Source: AC-49 sp963766605
GTDB lineage: Bacteria > Actinomycetota > Thermoleophilia > Solirubrobacterales > Solirubrobacteraceae
Assembly (NCBI GenBank): GCA_963766605.1
Contig: CAVYAT010000007.1
Span: forward strand, 1,147,514 to 1,211,513
Direction of reading: 5' to 3'
DNA: 64,000 nt
Shown here: positions 55,214 through 63,986 of the stretch, in pieces
How the letters are laid out: every line of letters begins with the position of its first letter
How positions within the stretch are numbered: position 1 is the stretch's first letter
Notes under the pieces: generated by a model
The model's input: the letters and a program-made list of their open reading frames with translations, nothing else
Databases searched by the model: none
Told to the model about the DNA's origin: nothing
Position numbers and translations under genes: made by a program

Positions 55214-56356
55214 CTAGCTGCCGGGCCAGATCAGCGTCTTCCCGCGATAGAGGCCCGCGACGAGCTTCGTATCGAGGAGCGACGCGAGCGGCGGGACCTT
55301 GTTGGAGGCCGTGAGTCCGGCCTGGTGCCCGTACTTCTGGGTGAGCGCGTAATCCGTCGCCCACTCCTTCGCCGTCTGCACGCCGTGCGGCAGCGGATCG
55401 CTGGTGATGAACTTGGACTCGACGTTCCAGACCGCCAGCTGGTGAGCCGGCGAGAACGCGGCTCCCTGGTTGGCCTTCTTGGCCTGGTCGGAGATGTAGT
55501 TCACGCACGCCGCCTTCTGCGTGAGGCAGTAGGCGAGCGCCTTCAGGTCGGCTCGCATGAAGTCCGCGGCGACGTCGCGGTGCTTGGCCAGCCAGGCCTT
55601 GTTGAACTGCATGATGTTGTAGGTGCCCTTCACCCCGAACTGGCGCGGGTAGAACGCGTGGTACGGCTGGCCGGCCGCCTTCAGCGTCGTGCCCTGGTTC
55701 GATGAGTAGCCGACGAGGCCGTCGACCTGGCCGCGGGTGACGACCGTCGGGTCGAAGTTCGTCAGCTTGATCAGCTTGATCTTCGAGACGTCGACGTGTG
55801 CGGCCGCGAGCATCGCCAGCGAGCCCGGGTTCATGTTCGTGTAGTAGCCGAGCGTGCCGCCCTCGAGCTGCTTGAGGCTCGTGATCTTCGAGTTGGTGAG
55901 GATCGCGTGCGGGTCGGTGGCGCCGTACGTGGCGACCGCCTCGAGGTTCGCTCCGCTGGCCACCGACAGGATGTGGTCGGCGGCCGAGCCGATGCCCGTC
56001 ACCTGGGCGCGGCCCGAGGACACGAGCTGCTCGCCCGTGAACGACGCGGCGTTGATCTTGACCTTGAGGCAGAGGTTGTCGAAGTACCCCAGCTTCTGGG
56101 CCATGAAGACATCCATGATCCCGGCCGACGCGTCGAACGCGAACGGGGACACGAAGTTGATCGTGCCGGCCTTCGAGTTGCGATCGCAACGGGCCTTCGA
56201 GGCGAGGACCTTCGCCGCGCTGGCCGTCGGCTGGCTCTGGCTCACCGCACTGAACGTCGCGAACAGGGCCGCGACGGCCACAAGACACGCCAGGTACTTG
56301 CGCGCGCCGCCGAGCGGACTACCGGCCCGTGCACGGGCGTGAGAGGTCGTGGACAA
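55214..56356 (-). CDS. ABC transporter substrate-binding protein, NMT1/SsuA-like
   Basis: A 380-residue secreted protein. The TTG at 56356 follows GAGGAGG, and the signal sequence YLACLVAVAALFATFSAV is near residues 21-38. The mature part has DVFMAQKLGYFDNLCLKVKI and SSGRAQVTGIGSAADHILS, typical of nitrate/sulfonate/thiamine-precursor binding proteins. The matching ATPase and permease are 6 kb away at 62246-63986 on the other strand; all three appear to share the same regulator. Confidence 0.85.
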   Translation of the reverse strand: MSTTSHARARAGSPLGGARKYLACLVAVAALFATFSAVSQSQPTASAAKVLASKARCDRNSKAGTINFVSPFAFDASAGIMDVFMAQKLGYFDNLCLKVKINAASFTGEQLVSSGRAQVTGIGSAADHILSVASGANLEAVATYGATDPHAILTNSKITSLKQLEGGTLGYYTNMNPGSLAMLAAAHVDVSKIKLIKLTNFDPTVVTRGQVDGLVGYSSNQGTTLKAAGQPYHAFYPRQFGVKGTYNIMQFNKAWLAKHRDVAADFMRADLKALAYCLTQKAACVNYISDQAKKANQGAAFSPAHQLAVWNVESKFITSDPLPHGVQTAKEWATDYALTQKYGHQAGLTASNKVPPLASLLDTKLVAGLYRGKTLIWPGS

Positions 56357-56422
56357 CGGTGCTACCTCCTCAAAACTAGGTTGAGTCCGCCACGGACGGA
56401 GCCAACGACGGACATACGTACG

Positions 56423-56451
56423 ACTATGTACTTGCGAGGACCCTGTGTCAA
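56423..56451 (-). promoter_or_regulatory. Promoter of the SsuA-like gene
   Basis: TTGACA (56451-56446 on the minus strand) and CATAGT (56428-56423) are 17 bp apart. GTAC...GTAC half-sites around the -10 resemble parts of the GTAnTAC operator, but no full palindrome is present. The rest of 56357-56602 shows no gene. Confidence 0.5.
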
Positions 56452-56602
56452 GTGCCAACGAGGCGTTGGCATACGTCTGACAGCTCGACCACCCGGTGGG
56501 AGCACGGCGACCGCATCTCCTCCGTGGAACGCCCGAGCCAGGGTTCCGTGAGTCATGCTAGCTCCCGGGTCGCGCGCGGGGAGCCGGTTGGGGGAGGGGT
56601 GC

Positions 56603-57879
56603 CTACTTGCGACCCGCGCACATGGCGAGCGCGGTCAGCGCATAGATGCGCGCGGTGCGGAGCAGGTCCGCCTTGGCCACGGCGTACGAGCCGTCTCCGG
56701 CGACCCCCGGCGGCCCGTAGGTGAGCGCGGGGATCCCGGCCTCGTTGTAGACGTTGTGGTCGCGCCACATGCTCGTCTCGGGGATCGTCGCGATCTCCGG
56801 CGTCGCTGCCGAACTCCGAGACGTGCGCCTCGTCGAGCGCGGCGACCAGCGGCTCGACGCCCTGCGCCTCGTACCCGTCGCGGTTGACGAACTGCTCGAC
56901 GTCCCCCTCGAGGCCGAGCTGGTCGAGCATCGTCGCGCAGCTCGTGGCGGATCAACCCGCCGTCCTGTCCGGGCGCCGTGCGGATGTCGAGGTACACCAT
57001 GAACACCTCGGGATTGGTCAGGATCATCCAGGGGCGGCCCGAGCGCACCGCTCCGATGTTGACCTTCGGCACCACGGTCCCGCCGGCCCCCTCGTAACGG
57101 TTGGCCTGCTCGTACTCGTACGCCCACTCCTCGAGGCGCTGCAGGAGCGGAACGGCCCGCAGGATCGCGTTGGGCTGCTCCTCGGGCGTGTACGGGCGGC
57201 GCAGGTACGGCGTGTAGAGCACCGGCCCGCCGTAGATCGTGATCTTGTAGAACGCCTTCCCCGCCTCGACCCAGCCTTTGCGAAACGCGGTCGCCTCGGC
57301 GCATACGCAGAACTGCGGACGGGGGGAGTGGTTGAGCAGGTAGCGCGTCCCGACCTCCTTGCTCAGGTAGCGCTTGCCCTGGAACTCGTCGACGGGCTCC
57401 TGGCCGATCTCGCCGGCCACCATCGAGAGGTAGAGGCTGCCGTCGAGCTTGACTCCGGCGTCGCGGATCGCCTTCGCGGCAATCATGAACGCGGACATCG
57501 GCCCCTTGTCGTTGACGACCGGATTGCCGATCAGCATGTCTCCCTCGGCCCATCCGATGTGGTACTCGGGCCGGCTCGGGTCGCGCGTCGTGAGATGGTC
57601 GTCGCGCGCGACGGAGACGTCCATGTGGGCGTTGAACGCCAGCGCCGGCCCGCGGCCGGCGCCCCGGACCTCGGCGAACACGTTGAAGCGGTCCTCGAAC
57701 ATGCCGACGCGCCGCGGCGCGAACGCGTTGTCGGCGAGCCACGCGTGGATCGCGTCGCCGACCGGTCCCTCGAAGCCCGGCGGGCTCTCGACGTTGGAGA
57801 GTGTCAGCACCAGCTCCACGAGCTCGTCCTCGTGGATCCGGCCCAGGACGGCCTCTGCTGCCGCGGGATCGATCGACAT
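56603..57879 (-). CDS. M20-family metallohydrolase (ArgE/DapE-like, frameshifted)
   Basis: About 425 residues. Metal ligands are in FNAHMDVSVARDD (H, D), VVNDKGPMSAF (D) and MVAGEIGQEPVDE (E pair). The frame changes near 56930 and again near 56815, and the C-terminal His region reads TSMWRDHNVYNEAG, followed by GIPALTYGPPG. It hydrolyses an N-acyl or carbamoyl amino acid. GGAGGAG supports ATG 57879. The operator-like site at 57922 lies 43 bp upstream. Confidence 0.8.
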
Positions 57880-57921
57880 GGTCTCCTCCGGGTCACGCTC
57901 GCCGGCACGGCAAGCCGCGCC

Positions 57922-57934
57922 AATGTACTACGAA
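57922..57934. promoter_or_regulatory. Operator-like site AATGTACTACGAA
   Basis: The core GTA-C-TACGAA is intact, with three mismatches in the left arm. On the minus strand TACATT could serve as the -10 of the M20 hydrolase gene. Confidence 0.5.
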
Positions 57935-57982
57935 TGTCATTGATGCCGGGAGGCGGACCGGAATGTCGCCGGGCGGAGCCCG

Positions 57983-58727
57983 CTAGCCCCGTCGGAAGAC
58001 CTCGAACGTGACGATCTCGTTGTCGACGTCGATCACGGAGTAGGCCAGCGAATCGCCCGTCTTCGAATAGTGCGTCTCGAACAGGCGCATGAACGCCTTG
58101 CCATCGTCGACGCCGAGCATCGTCTCGACTCCATGCGCCCGGGCGAGCGCGGTGATCTCGACGACCGCGTGGTCGATCGGTGTCTTGCAGTCGAGCCGGT
58201 TGAACTGAAACAGCGAGGCCGGAACCGGGCCGTCGAAGTTCGTCGTCGCGGAGCGTGTCCCACGGGACCATGTCGCGGATGCTCATCGCGACGCGGTCGT
58301 CGGCCAGGTAGCACTTGAGCGTCATCAGGCACTCGCGGTCGGCCTCGAGGTCGAACATCGCGAGCGCCTCGGGCGGCGGGACGGTGCGTTCCCACTCGAT
58401 CTGAACCTTGAGGTGGGAGCCCTTCTCGCGCAGCAGCGAGTCGAAACCGACGAGCCGCTGGAGCGCGAGCGTGGACGGGCGGATGTGGCTGTTGATCGTC
58501 GTTCCGACCGCGCGCTTGCGGTTGATGATGCCCTGCTCCTCGAGGCTCTGGAGCGCGCTGCGGATCGTCGTGCGGCTCACGTTGAGCATCTCGGCGAGCA
58601 CGTCCTCGGCCGGGAGCCGGTCCTCGAACCGCTTGTCCATGATCGCGTCGAGGATCGCCCGCCGCACGCGCTCCGACAGCGGCGTGTCGTCAAGTCGTTC
58701 GAGGACGAAGGGCGTGTCTTTACTCAT
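57983..58727 (-). CDS. GntR-family (HutC-type) transcriptional regulator (frameshifted)
   Basis: About 248 residues. The winged helix contains LPAEDVLAEMLNVSRTTIRS at about residues 38-57, then LEEQGIINRKRAVGTTI as the wing. The UTRA ligand domain follows: LFQFNRLDCKTPIDHAVVEI and SLAYSVIDVDNEIVTFEVF after a one-base insertion near 58238. HutC-type regulators bind GT-x-TA-x-AC-like palindromes, and the GTAnTAC motifs across 43-62 kb fit. A weaker copy lies just upstream of its own ATG. It probably represses the cluster until a substrate-derived effector binds. Confidence 0.85.
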
Positions 58728-58732
58728 CGTCG

Positions 58733-58745
58733 TTCGTCGTACAAT
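58733..58745. promoter_or_regulatory. Operator-like site TTCGTCGTACAAT at the GntR gene
   Basis: Three mismatches from TTCGTAnTACGAA. It lies 5 bp upstream of the GntR start codon, suggesting autoregulation. Confidence 0.45.
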
Positions 58746-58833
58746 ACAGGCGGCCGGTAGGACCGAAAGGATCGGAGGGAGATCTTCCTTGATCGGTCGG
58801 ACCGACTCGCAGCGCGCCGATCTCGTGCGGCCG

Positions 58834-59708
58834 TTAGAGCATCTCGCCGTCGATCGCGAGCGCATAGACGTCGGTGCGCCGGTCTTCGCGCGGGACGGAT
58901 CAGCGGCGCGCGCTCGCGAGCCCGCGTACCGGCCTCGAGATCGATCGCGACCACGGCCAGCTCCTCGCGATCCGGGGCCATCGGGCCGGCGATCACCTGT
59001 CCGAGGGGGTCGACGACCAGCGAAGACCCGAGCAGCACGGTGCCGTCGAACCGGCCGGCGTGCGACGCGCATGCGATGAAGATCTGGTTGAGGTTCGCCT
59101 GGACGATCACGCCCTGGGCCTGAGCCGCCATCCCTGCTTCGTCCCAAAGCCGGTCGTCGAAGCCCGGCACCCACGCGGTCGGCACGAGCAGCAGCTCGAC
59201 GCCGCGCAGGGCGAGAATGCGCACGGTCTCGACGAAGCGCAGGTCGTAGCACACGCATAGACCGATGCGGCCGAACGGCGTGTCGAGGACGGGCAGCCCG
59301 AGATCTCCCGGCGTGAATGCGTGCATTTCCTCGGCGAACAGATGGAGCTTGCGGTAGTGCAGCGCGACGCCCCGCGGTCCGACGACGACGGCCGTGTTGT
59401 AGATCGCGTCGCCGTCGCGCTCGCAGAACCCTCCGGCCACGTATCCGTCGTGCGCGCGGGCCAGCGCCGCCCATGCTTCGGACGGTCGGTCCCGACAACG
59501 GCTCGGCGAGCGCGCGCATCCGTTCGCCGTCGGACCCGTACCCGGGGACGACGAGCTCGGGCAGCAGCACCATCTCCGCGCCTGCGTCGAACGCGGCGGC
59601 GGCGGCGTCGAGGCACGCACGACGGCCGCCGTCGGCATCGTAGGGGGGCGTGCTCATCTGGCATACGCCGAGCGAGAGCGTGCGCGCCTGGGGGGTCGGT
59701 GCGGGCAT
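58834..59708 (-). CDS. Carbon-nitrogen hydrolase (nitrilase superfamily, frameshifted)
   Basis: About 291 residues. The Glu-Lys-Cys triad is visible: E in MVLLPELVVPGYG, K in LHYRKLHLFAEE and C in GLCVCYDLRFVET. Frame changes lie near 59485 and 58905; the C-terminus DRRTDVYALAIDGEML is in the third frame. Such enzymes hydrolyse nitriles, amides or N-carbamoyl compounds. The gene lies next to GntR and shares a candidate operator at 59741. Confidence 0.82.
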
Positions 59709-59740
59709 TCGGGTCAGCGCGCTGCTCCGCTCACACGGGA

Positions 59741-59753
59741 ATCGTAGTACATA
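59741..59753. promoter_or_regulatory. Weak operator-like site ATCGTAGTACATA
   Basis: The core CGTAnTAC is kept; three arm positions differ from the consensus. It lies 33 bp upstream of the carbon-nitrogen hydrolase ATG. Confidence 0.4.
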
Positions 59754-59806
59754 TGCCTTTTCACGATGACAACTCTCGCCTATCCTGAATCCCGGATGAC
59801 GGAGCG

Positions 59807-60388
59807 ATGATCGTCGGCGTCGTGCTGGCGGCCGGCGCCGGCGCACGATTCGGCGCGGCGCCGAAGCAGCTCGCGCCACTCGACGGCCGGCCGTTGATCG
59901 AGCATCCGATCCGGGCCATGGCAGCGGTCGCCGACGTCGACCGGGTCGTGGTCACGCTCGGCGCCCACGCCGATGAGATCGTCGCCGCGGCCGATCTCCG
60001 GCCGGCACAGGTCGTCCGGGTGCCGGACTGGGAAACCGGGCAGGCCGCCTCGCTGCGCGCCGTCGCGCGCGGGCTCGATGCTTCGGCCAGGGCGCTCGTC
60101 GTCGTGCTCGGCGACCAGCCGTTCATCGCGCCCGCCGCGATCGCGCGGGTGATCGCGCACGATGACCCAGGGGCGGCCGCCGTTCGCGCGAGCTACAACG
60201 GCCGGCCCGGCCATCCGGTGCTGTTGCGGCCGCCGCTCTTCGCCGCGCTCGCGGAGCTCGAAGGTGACCATGGCGCTCGCGCACTGCTGAGCGGCGTCGC
60301 GGTGGCGTCGGTCGCGTGCGATGGCCTCGGCTCGCCGCTCGACGTCGATACCACCGAGGAGCTCGAGCGGGCGTCCCGGCGAGAGTGA
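59807..60388 (+). CDS. MocA/MobA-like molybdenum cofactor nucleotidyltransferase
   Basis: An intact 193-residue protein. VVLAAGAGARFGAAPKQLAPL is the nucleotidyltransferase signature, VVVLGDQPFIAP carries the metal Asp, and YNGRPGHPVLL is a MocA-type motif. MocA converts Mo-molybdopterin to the cytosine dinucleotide form used by xanthine-oxidase-family hydroxylases. That fits the Mo hydroxylase at 48.7-52.4 kb. A maturation role for that enzyme is likely. Confidence 0.85.
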   Translation: MIVGVVLAAGAGARFGAAPKQLAPLDGRPLIEHPIRAMAAVADVDRVVVTLGAHADEIVAAADLRPAQVVRVPDWETGQAASLRAVARGLDASARALVVVLGDQPFIAPAAIARVIAHDDPGAAAVRASYNGRPGHPVLLRPPLFAALAELEGDHGARALLSGVAVASVACDGLGSPLDVDTTEELERASRRE

Positions 60389-60395
60389 CGGCCGT

Positions 60396-60986
60396 TCAGC
60401 GCGGGACCGCGAGGAGCTTTTCGACGTGCTTGGCGAGCACGTCGACCTCGAGGTTCAGGCGACGGCCCGGCACCGCGTCGCCGAGCGTGGTCCGCGCCTG
60501 TGTCTCGGGGATCAGCGCGATCCGGAAGCCGCGGGCGTCGACGTCGGCCACGGTGAGGCTGACACCGTCGACGGCGATCGAGCCCTTCTCGACGATGTAC
60601 TTGAGCACCTCGGGGTCCGCCTCGATCGTGACGATGCGTGAGAACCCATCTTCGCGTACCTCGGAGACGACTCCGACACCGTCGACATGGCCCTGCACGA
60701 AGTGGCCGCCGAGCCGGTCACCGATCCGCAACGACAGCTCGAGGTTGACCCGAGCGCCCGCCTCCAGCGCGCCGAGCGATGAGCGCCGCAGCGTTTCATG
60801 CATCGCGTCGACCTCGAAGCTGGTCGCCGTCGGCGAGATCGCGGTGAGGCACACGCCGTTGACCGCGATCGAATCGCCGCTGGACAGCTCGGCGGCCAGC
60901 TCGGATTCGACGCGCAGGCGTGCGCCGTCGCCGGTCGTCTCCATCGCCGCCACGTGCCCTGTTGCTTCGACCAGCCCGGTGTACAT
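60396..60986 (-). CDS. ribE: Riboflavin synthase alpha chain
   Basis: An intact 196-residue protein with two lumazine-binding repeats: MYTGLVEATGHV with NGVCLTAI and, in the second, GHFVQGHVDGVG with DGVSLTVADVD. It dismutates two dimethyl-ribityllumazines to riboflavin. It stands apart from other rib genes, 31 bp after an aldo-keto reductase, in a cluster full of flavoenzymes, so it may raise flavin supply. No FMN riboswitch is evident upstream. Confidence 0.9.
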   Translation of the reverse strand: MYTGLVEATGHVAAMETTGDGARLRVESELAAELSSGDSIAVNGVCLTAISPTATSFEVDAMHETLRRSSLGALEAGARVNLELSLRIGDRLGGHFVQGHVDGVGVVSEVREDGFSRIVTIEADPEVLKYIVEKGSIAVDGVSLTVADVDARGFRIALIPETQARTTLGDAVPGRRLNLEVDVLAKHVEKLLAVPR

Positions 60987-61017
60987 CAGCTCGCAGTCAC
61001 CTCGTCTGGCGACGATG

Positions 61018-62043
61018 TTACCGGCGGCGCAACGCCGGCTCGGCAAGCGCCGGCGGCGACCAGCCCACATCGTCGGCGTTGATCGTCAGGCCGGGCGCGA
61101 CGAGCTCGTCGATCCGGTCCAGCACGTCCTCGGACAGCCGCGTGCCGAGCGCGGGCAGTTGGCCCTCGAGATGCTCATACGTGCGCGGGCCGATGATCGC
61201 CGAGGTCACGGCGCGGTGGGCCATGATGAATCCGAGCGCGAGCTCAATCAGCGTGAGGTCGGCCTCGCCGGCGAGTTGCTGCAGCTGCTCGACGAGGTCA
61301 AGCTTGTGCGATGCGATCGCCTCGTCCTTGAGGTCGAAGTGGTCGGGGTGCCGCTTGGCTCGGGAGTCCTCGCCGGGCGCAGCTCCGCGCTGGTACTTGC
61401 CGCTGAGCCAACCGCCGTTGAGCGGACTCCAGACCATCACCCCGAGCCCATAGCGCTCTGCGGCCGGCAACACCGCTGCCTCGGCATGCCGCGCGAAGAT
61501 CGAGTACGACGGCTGCTCGGTTGCGAAGTGCTCATGCCCGCGGCGCTCCGAGACCCATTGCGCCTCGACGATCTGCTCGACCGGGAAGGCCGACGTGCCG
61601 ATTGCCCGGACCTTGCCCTGGCGCACGAGGTCGGTCAGCGCCCCGAGCGTCTCGTCCACGTCTGTCGCCGGGTCGGGGCGGTGGACCTGGTAGAGGTCGA
61701 TGTAGTCGGTGTTCAGGCGGCGGAGACTCTCCTCGACCGCGGTCATGATCCATCGCCGTGAGTTGCCCTGGCGGTTGACGCCCTCGCCCATCTGATGGTG
61801 GAACTTCGTGGCGAGCACCACGTCGTCGCGGCGCCCCTTGAGCAGCCCGCCCAACATCTCCTCGCTCGTCCCGAACCCGTACTCGTCGGCGGTGTCGACG
61901 AAGTTGATGCCCGCGTCGAGCGCGGCGTCGAGCATCCGCCGGCACTCGCCCGCGTCGGTGTTGCCCCACGCGCCAAACATCATCGTGCCCAGGCAGAGCT
62001 CGCTGACGCGAATGCCCGTACGCCCCAAGCTGCGATAGATCAC
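61018..62043 (-). CDS. Aldo-keto reductase
   Basis: An intact 341-residue (alpha/beta)8 reductase of the YajO/AKR11-13 type. NFVDTADEYGFGTSEE holds the catalytic Asp and Tyr, VLATKFHHQM the Lys, and LYQVHRPDPATD the His. It reduces an aldehyde or ketone with NADPH. GTG start. It precedes riboflavin synthase in the same direction. Confidence 0.88.
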   Translation of the reverse strand: MIYRSLGRTGIRVSELCLGTMMFGAWGNTDAGECRRMLDAALDAGINFVDTADEYGFGTSEEMLGGLLKGRRDDVVLATKFHHQMGEGVNRQGNSRRWIMTAVEESLRRLNTDYIDLYQVHRPDPATDVDETLGALTDLVRQGKVRAIGTSAFPVEQIVEAQWVSERRGHEHFATEQPSYSIFARHAEAAVLPAAERYGLGVMVWSPLNGGWLSGKYQRGAAPGEDSRAKRHPDHFDLKDEAIASHKLDLVEQLQQLAGEADLTLIELALGFIMAHRAVTSAIIGPRTYEHLEGQLPALGTRLSEDVLDRIDELVAPGLTINADDVGWSPPALAEPALRRR

Positions 62044-62178
62044 CGTGTCCGTCCTCCAGTGTGCTCACGCCGTGTCGCGGGCGATTGATCATACATAGCT
62101 CTTTTGGCCGTGACGCGGCGAGCCGGGTGCTCCCTGGCCGCGTCGATTCGAGCGAACGCCGGGGTTGCGTGCACGTGA

Positions 62179-62191
62179 TTGGTAGTACAAG
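62179..62191. promoter_or_regulatory. Weak operator-like site TTGGTAGTACAAG
   Basis: The core GTAnTAC is intact; three arm positions differ from the consensus. It lies 54 bp upstream of the SsuB-like ATPase gene. The remaining part of 62044-62245 shows no gene. Confidence 0.45.
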
Positions 62192-62245
62192 ATACGAACG
62201 GCTCGCCGGCCGCCACGCTCGGCTGGGCGCAAACCGAGGAGCGCG

Positions 62246-63091
62246 ATGACCGAAGCACCCGCCGGGCCGGCAGCCGCCGTCTCCGCTGACGACGAAGGAT
62301 CGAACACCCAAGGGGGAGTGCGCATCGACGGCGTCTCGAAGTCGTTCCGATCCGGCGACGAGCGCACCCTCGTCCTCGACGACGTCAGCGTCACCGTCGG
62401 CCGCGGCGAGTTCGTCTCGTTGATCGGGCCGAGCGGCTGCGGCAAGTCGACCCTCCTCAAGATCGTCGCGGGCCTGGTCGAAGCCGATTCGGGCCGCGTG
62501 GTCGTCGACGGCGAGAGCGTCAAGGCCGCGACGCGCGACAAGGCGATCGGCCTCGTGCCGCAGTCGCCGGCCCTGCTTCCGTGGCGCAACGTGATCAACA
62601 ACGTCAAGCTCCCGACGCAGATCAACCGCAAGGCGAACCGGGGCCGCGCACTCGCTGACCCCGCGGAGGTGCTGCGCTCGTTCGGGCTGGGCCACGCGCT
62701 CAAGCGCTATCCCTCGGAGCTGTCGGGTGGAATGCAGCAGCGGGTCGCGATCGCGCGCGCGTTCGTGTTCGACCCCGGCGTGCTGCTGATGGACGAGCCG
62801 TTCTCCGCGCTCGATGAGCTCAACCGCGACCAGCAGCGCCTTGAGCTGCTGCGCTTCTGGCAGTCCAACCGGAAGGCCGTGCTGTTCGTCACGCACTCGG
62901 TCCCCGAGGCGGTCGTGCTCTCGGACCGGATCGTGGTGATGTCTTCGCATCCGGGGCGCATCCGGCGCGTGATCGATGTCGACCTCCCTCGTCCGCGCAG
63001 CCGCGACATCTACGAGCACCCGGAGTTCCACAAAGTCGAACGCGAGGTCTTCTCGCTGCTCCGCGACTTCGCGACGGAGACCCATGCCTGA
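62246..63091 (+). CDS. ABC transporter ATPase, SsuB/TauB-like
   Basis: An intact 281-residue single ABC module. Walker A GPSGCGKST is at residues 61-69, the signature is LSGGMQQRVAIARA, Walker B VLLMDEPFSALDEL, and the switch His is in LFVTHSVPEA. It energises uptake with the following permease and probably the SsuA-like protein at 55214. It overlaps the permease start by 8 bp. Confidence 0.92.
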   Translation: MTEAPAGPAAAVSADDEGSNTQGGVRIDGVSKSFRSGDERTLVLDDVSVTVGRGEFVSLIGPSGCGKSTLLKIVAGLVEADSGRVVVDGESVKAATRDKAIGLVPQSPALLPWRNVINNVKLPTQINRKANRGRALADPAEVLRSFGLGHALKRYPSELSGGMQQRVAIARAFVFDPGVLLMDEPFSALDELNRDQQRLELLRFWQSNRKAVLFVTHSVPEAVVLSDRIVVMSSHPGRIRRVIDVDLPRPRSRDIYEHPEFHKVEREVFSLLRDFATETHA

Positions 63092-63986
63092 GCTCCAGGA
63101 CAAGGCGACGCTCGATCGACCGGTCGCGACCACAACCGAGACGCCGGCGCCGAGCCGCCGTCTGCGGGGTCCGCGCGGTCGGTGGCGCCGACTGCTGCGG
63201 GTCGGGGTGTGGCTCCCGCCGTTGATCGCGTTCGCGATCGCGGCGGGGCTGTGGCAGTGGTACGCGCATGGCCACCCCTACACGATCCCGACGATCGGCG
63301 ATATCTGGACCAGCCTGCACGAAAACTCGGCCATGTACTGGGCAGACTTCAAAACCACCTTCCAGGAGGTCGCGATCGGGGCCACCGGCGGGATCGTGCT
63401 CGCATTCCTGCTCGCGGTCCTCATGGCCGAGCTGCCGATATTCGAACGCGCATTGATGCCGCTGATGGTCACCCTGATGGTCACGCCGATCGTTGCGATC
63501 GCCCCCGCGCTGGTGATCGCGTTCGGCTTCGGGCAGATGCCGAAGTACGTTCTGACCGGTCTGATCGTCTTCTTCCCGATGCTCATCAACTCGCTCGCCG
63601 GGTTACGCGACGTCGACCCGGGAACGCTCGACGTGTTCCGAACTCTGCACGCCACACGCTGGGAGACCTTCCGCTTCCTGCGGTTCCCGGGCAGCATGCC
63701 CTTCGTGTTCGCCGGCCTGCGGATCTCGCTCCCGCTGGCGGTCGTCGGCGCCACGGTCGCGGAGTTCGCGGCCGCGGGAGCGACGACGGGCCTGGGCGGC
63801 CTGATCACCGTCGCCTCATCCCAGGCGAATCTGCCGGTGATCTGGGCGAGCATCTTCCTTCTGTGCCTGATGGGTCTGGCGCTCGTCGGTGTGCTCGCCA
63901 TCGTCCGCAACCGGGTGCTGTGGTGGGACAACGAGGCGTCCCTGCGCGACGACCGCGGCGGCCGCGCCGCGGCCGCCGAGGGCTAG
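63084..63986 (+). CDS. ABC transporter permease, SsuC/TauC-like
   Basis: An intact 300-residue permease. A 35-residue basic N-terminus precedes about six membrane segments. The EAA-type loop is in GLRDVDPGTLDVFRTLHATR, followed by WETFRFLRFPGSMPFVFAGL. Families of this type import sulfonates, nitrate, aromatic acids or pyrimidine precursors. The last 14 bases of the window after its stop contain nothing recognisable. Confidence 0.92.
   Translation: MPELQDKATLDRPVATTTETPAPSRRLRGPRGRWRRLLRVGVWLPPLIAFAIAAGLWQWYAHGHPYTIPTIGDIWTSLHENSAMYWADFKTTFQEVAIGATGGIVLAFLLAVLMAELPIFERALMPLMVTLMVTPIVAIAPALVIAFGFGQMPKYVLTGLIVFFPMLINSLAGLRDVDPGTLDVFRTLHATRWETFRFLRFPGSMPFVFAGLRISLPLAVVGATVAEFAAAGATTGLGGLITVASSQANLPVIWASIFLLCLMGLALVGVLAIVRNRVLWWDNEASLRDDRGGRAAAAEG

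Noticed and set aside
57804..59879. Single 691-codon minus-strand frame joining the nitrilase and GntR genes
   Set aside because: It arises because frameshifts place parts of two unrelated genes in one frame across a 106-bp gap. The families, starts and operator sites are separate.
60987..61017. FMN riboswitch upstream of riboflavin synthase
   Set aside because: Only 31 bp separate the gene from the upstream aldo-keto reductase, too short for the RFN element, and no characteristic stems are seen.
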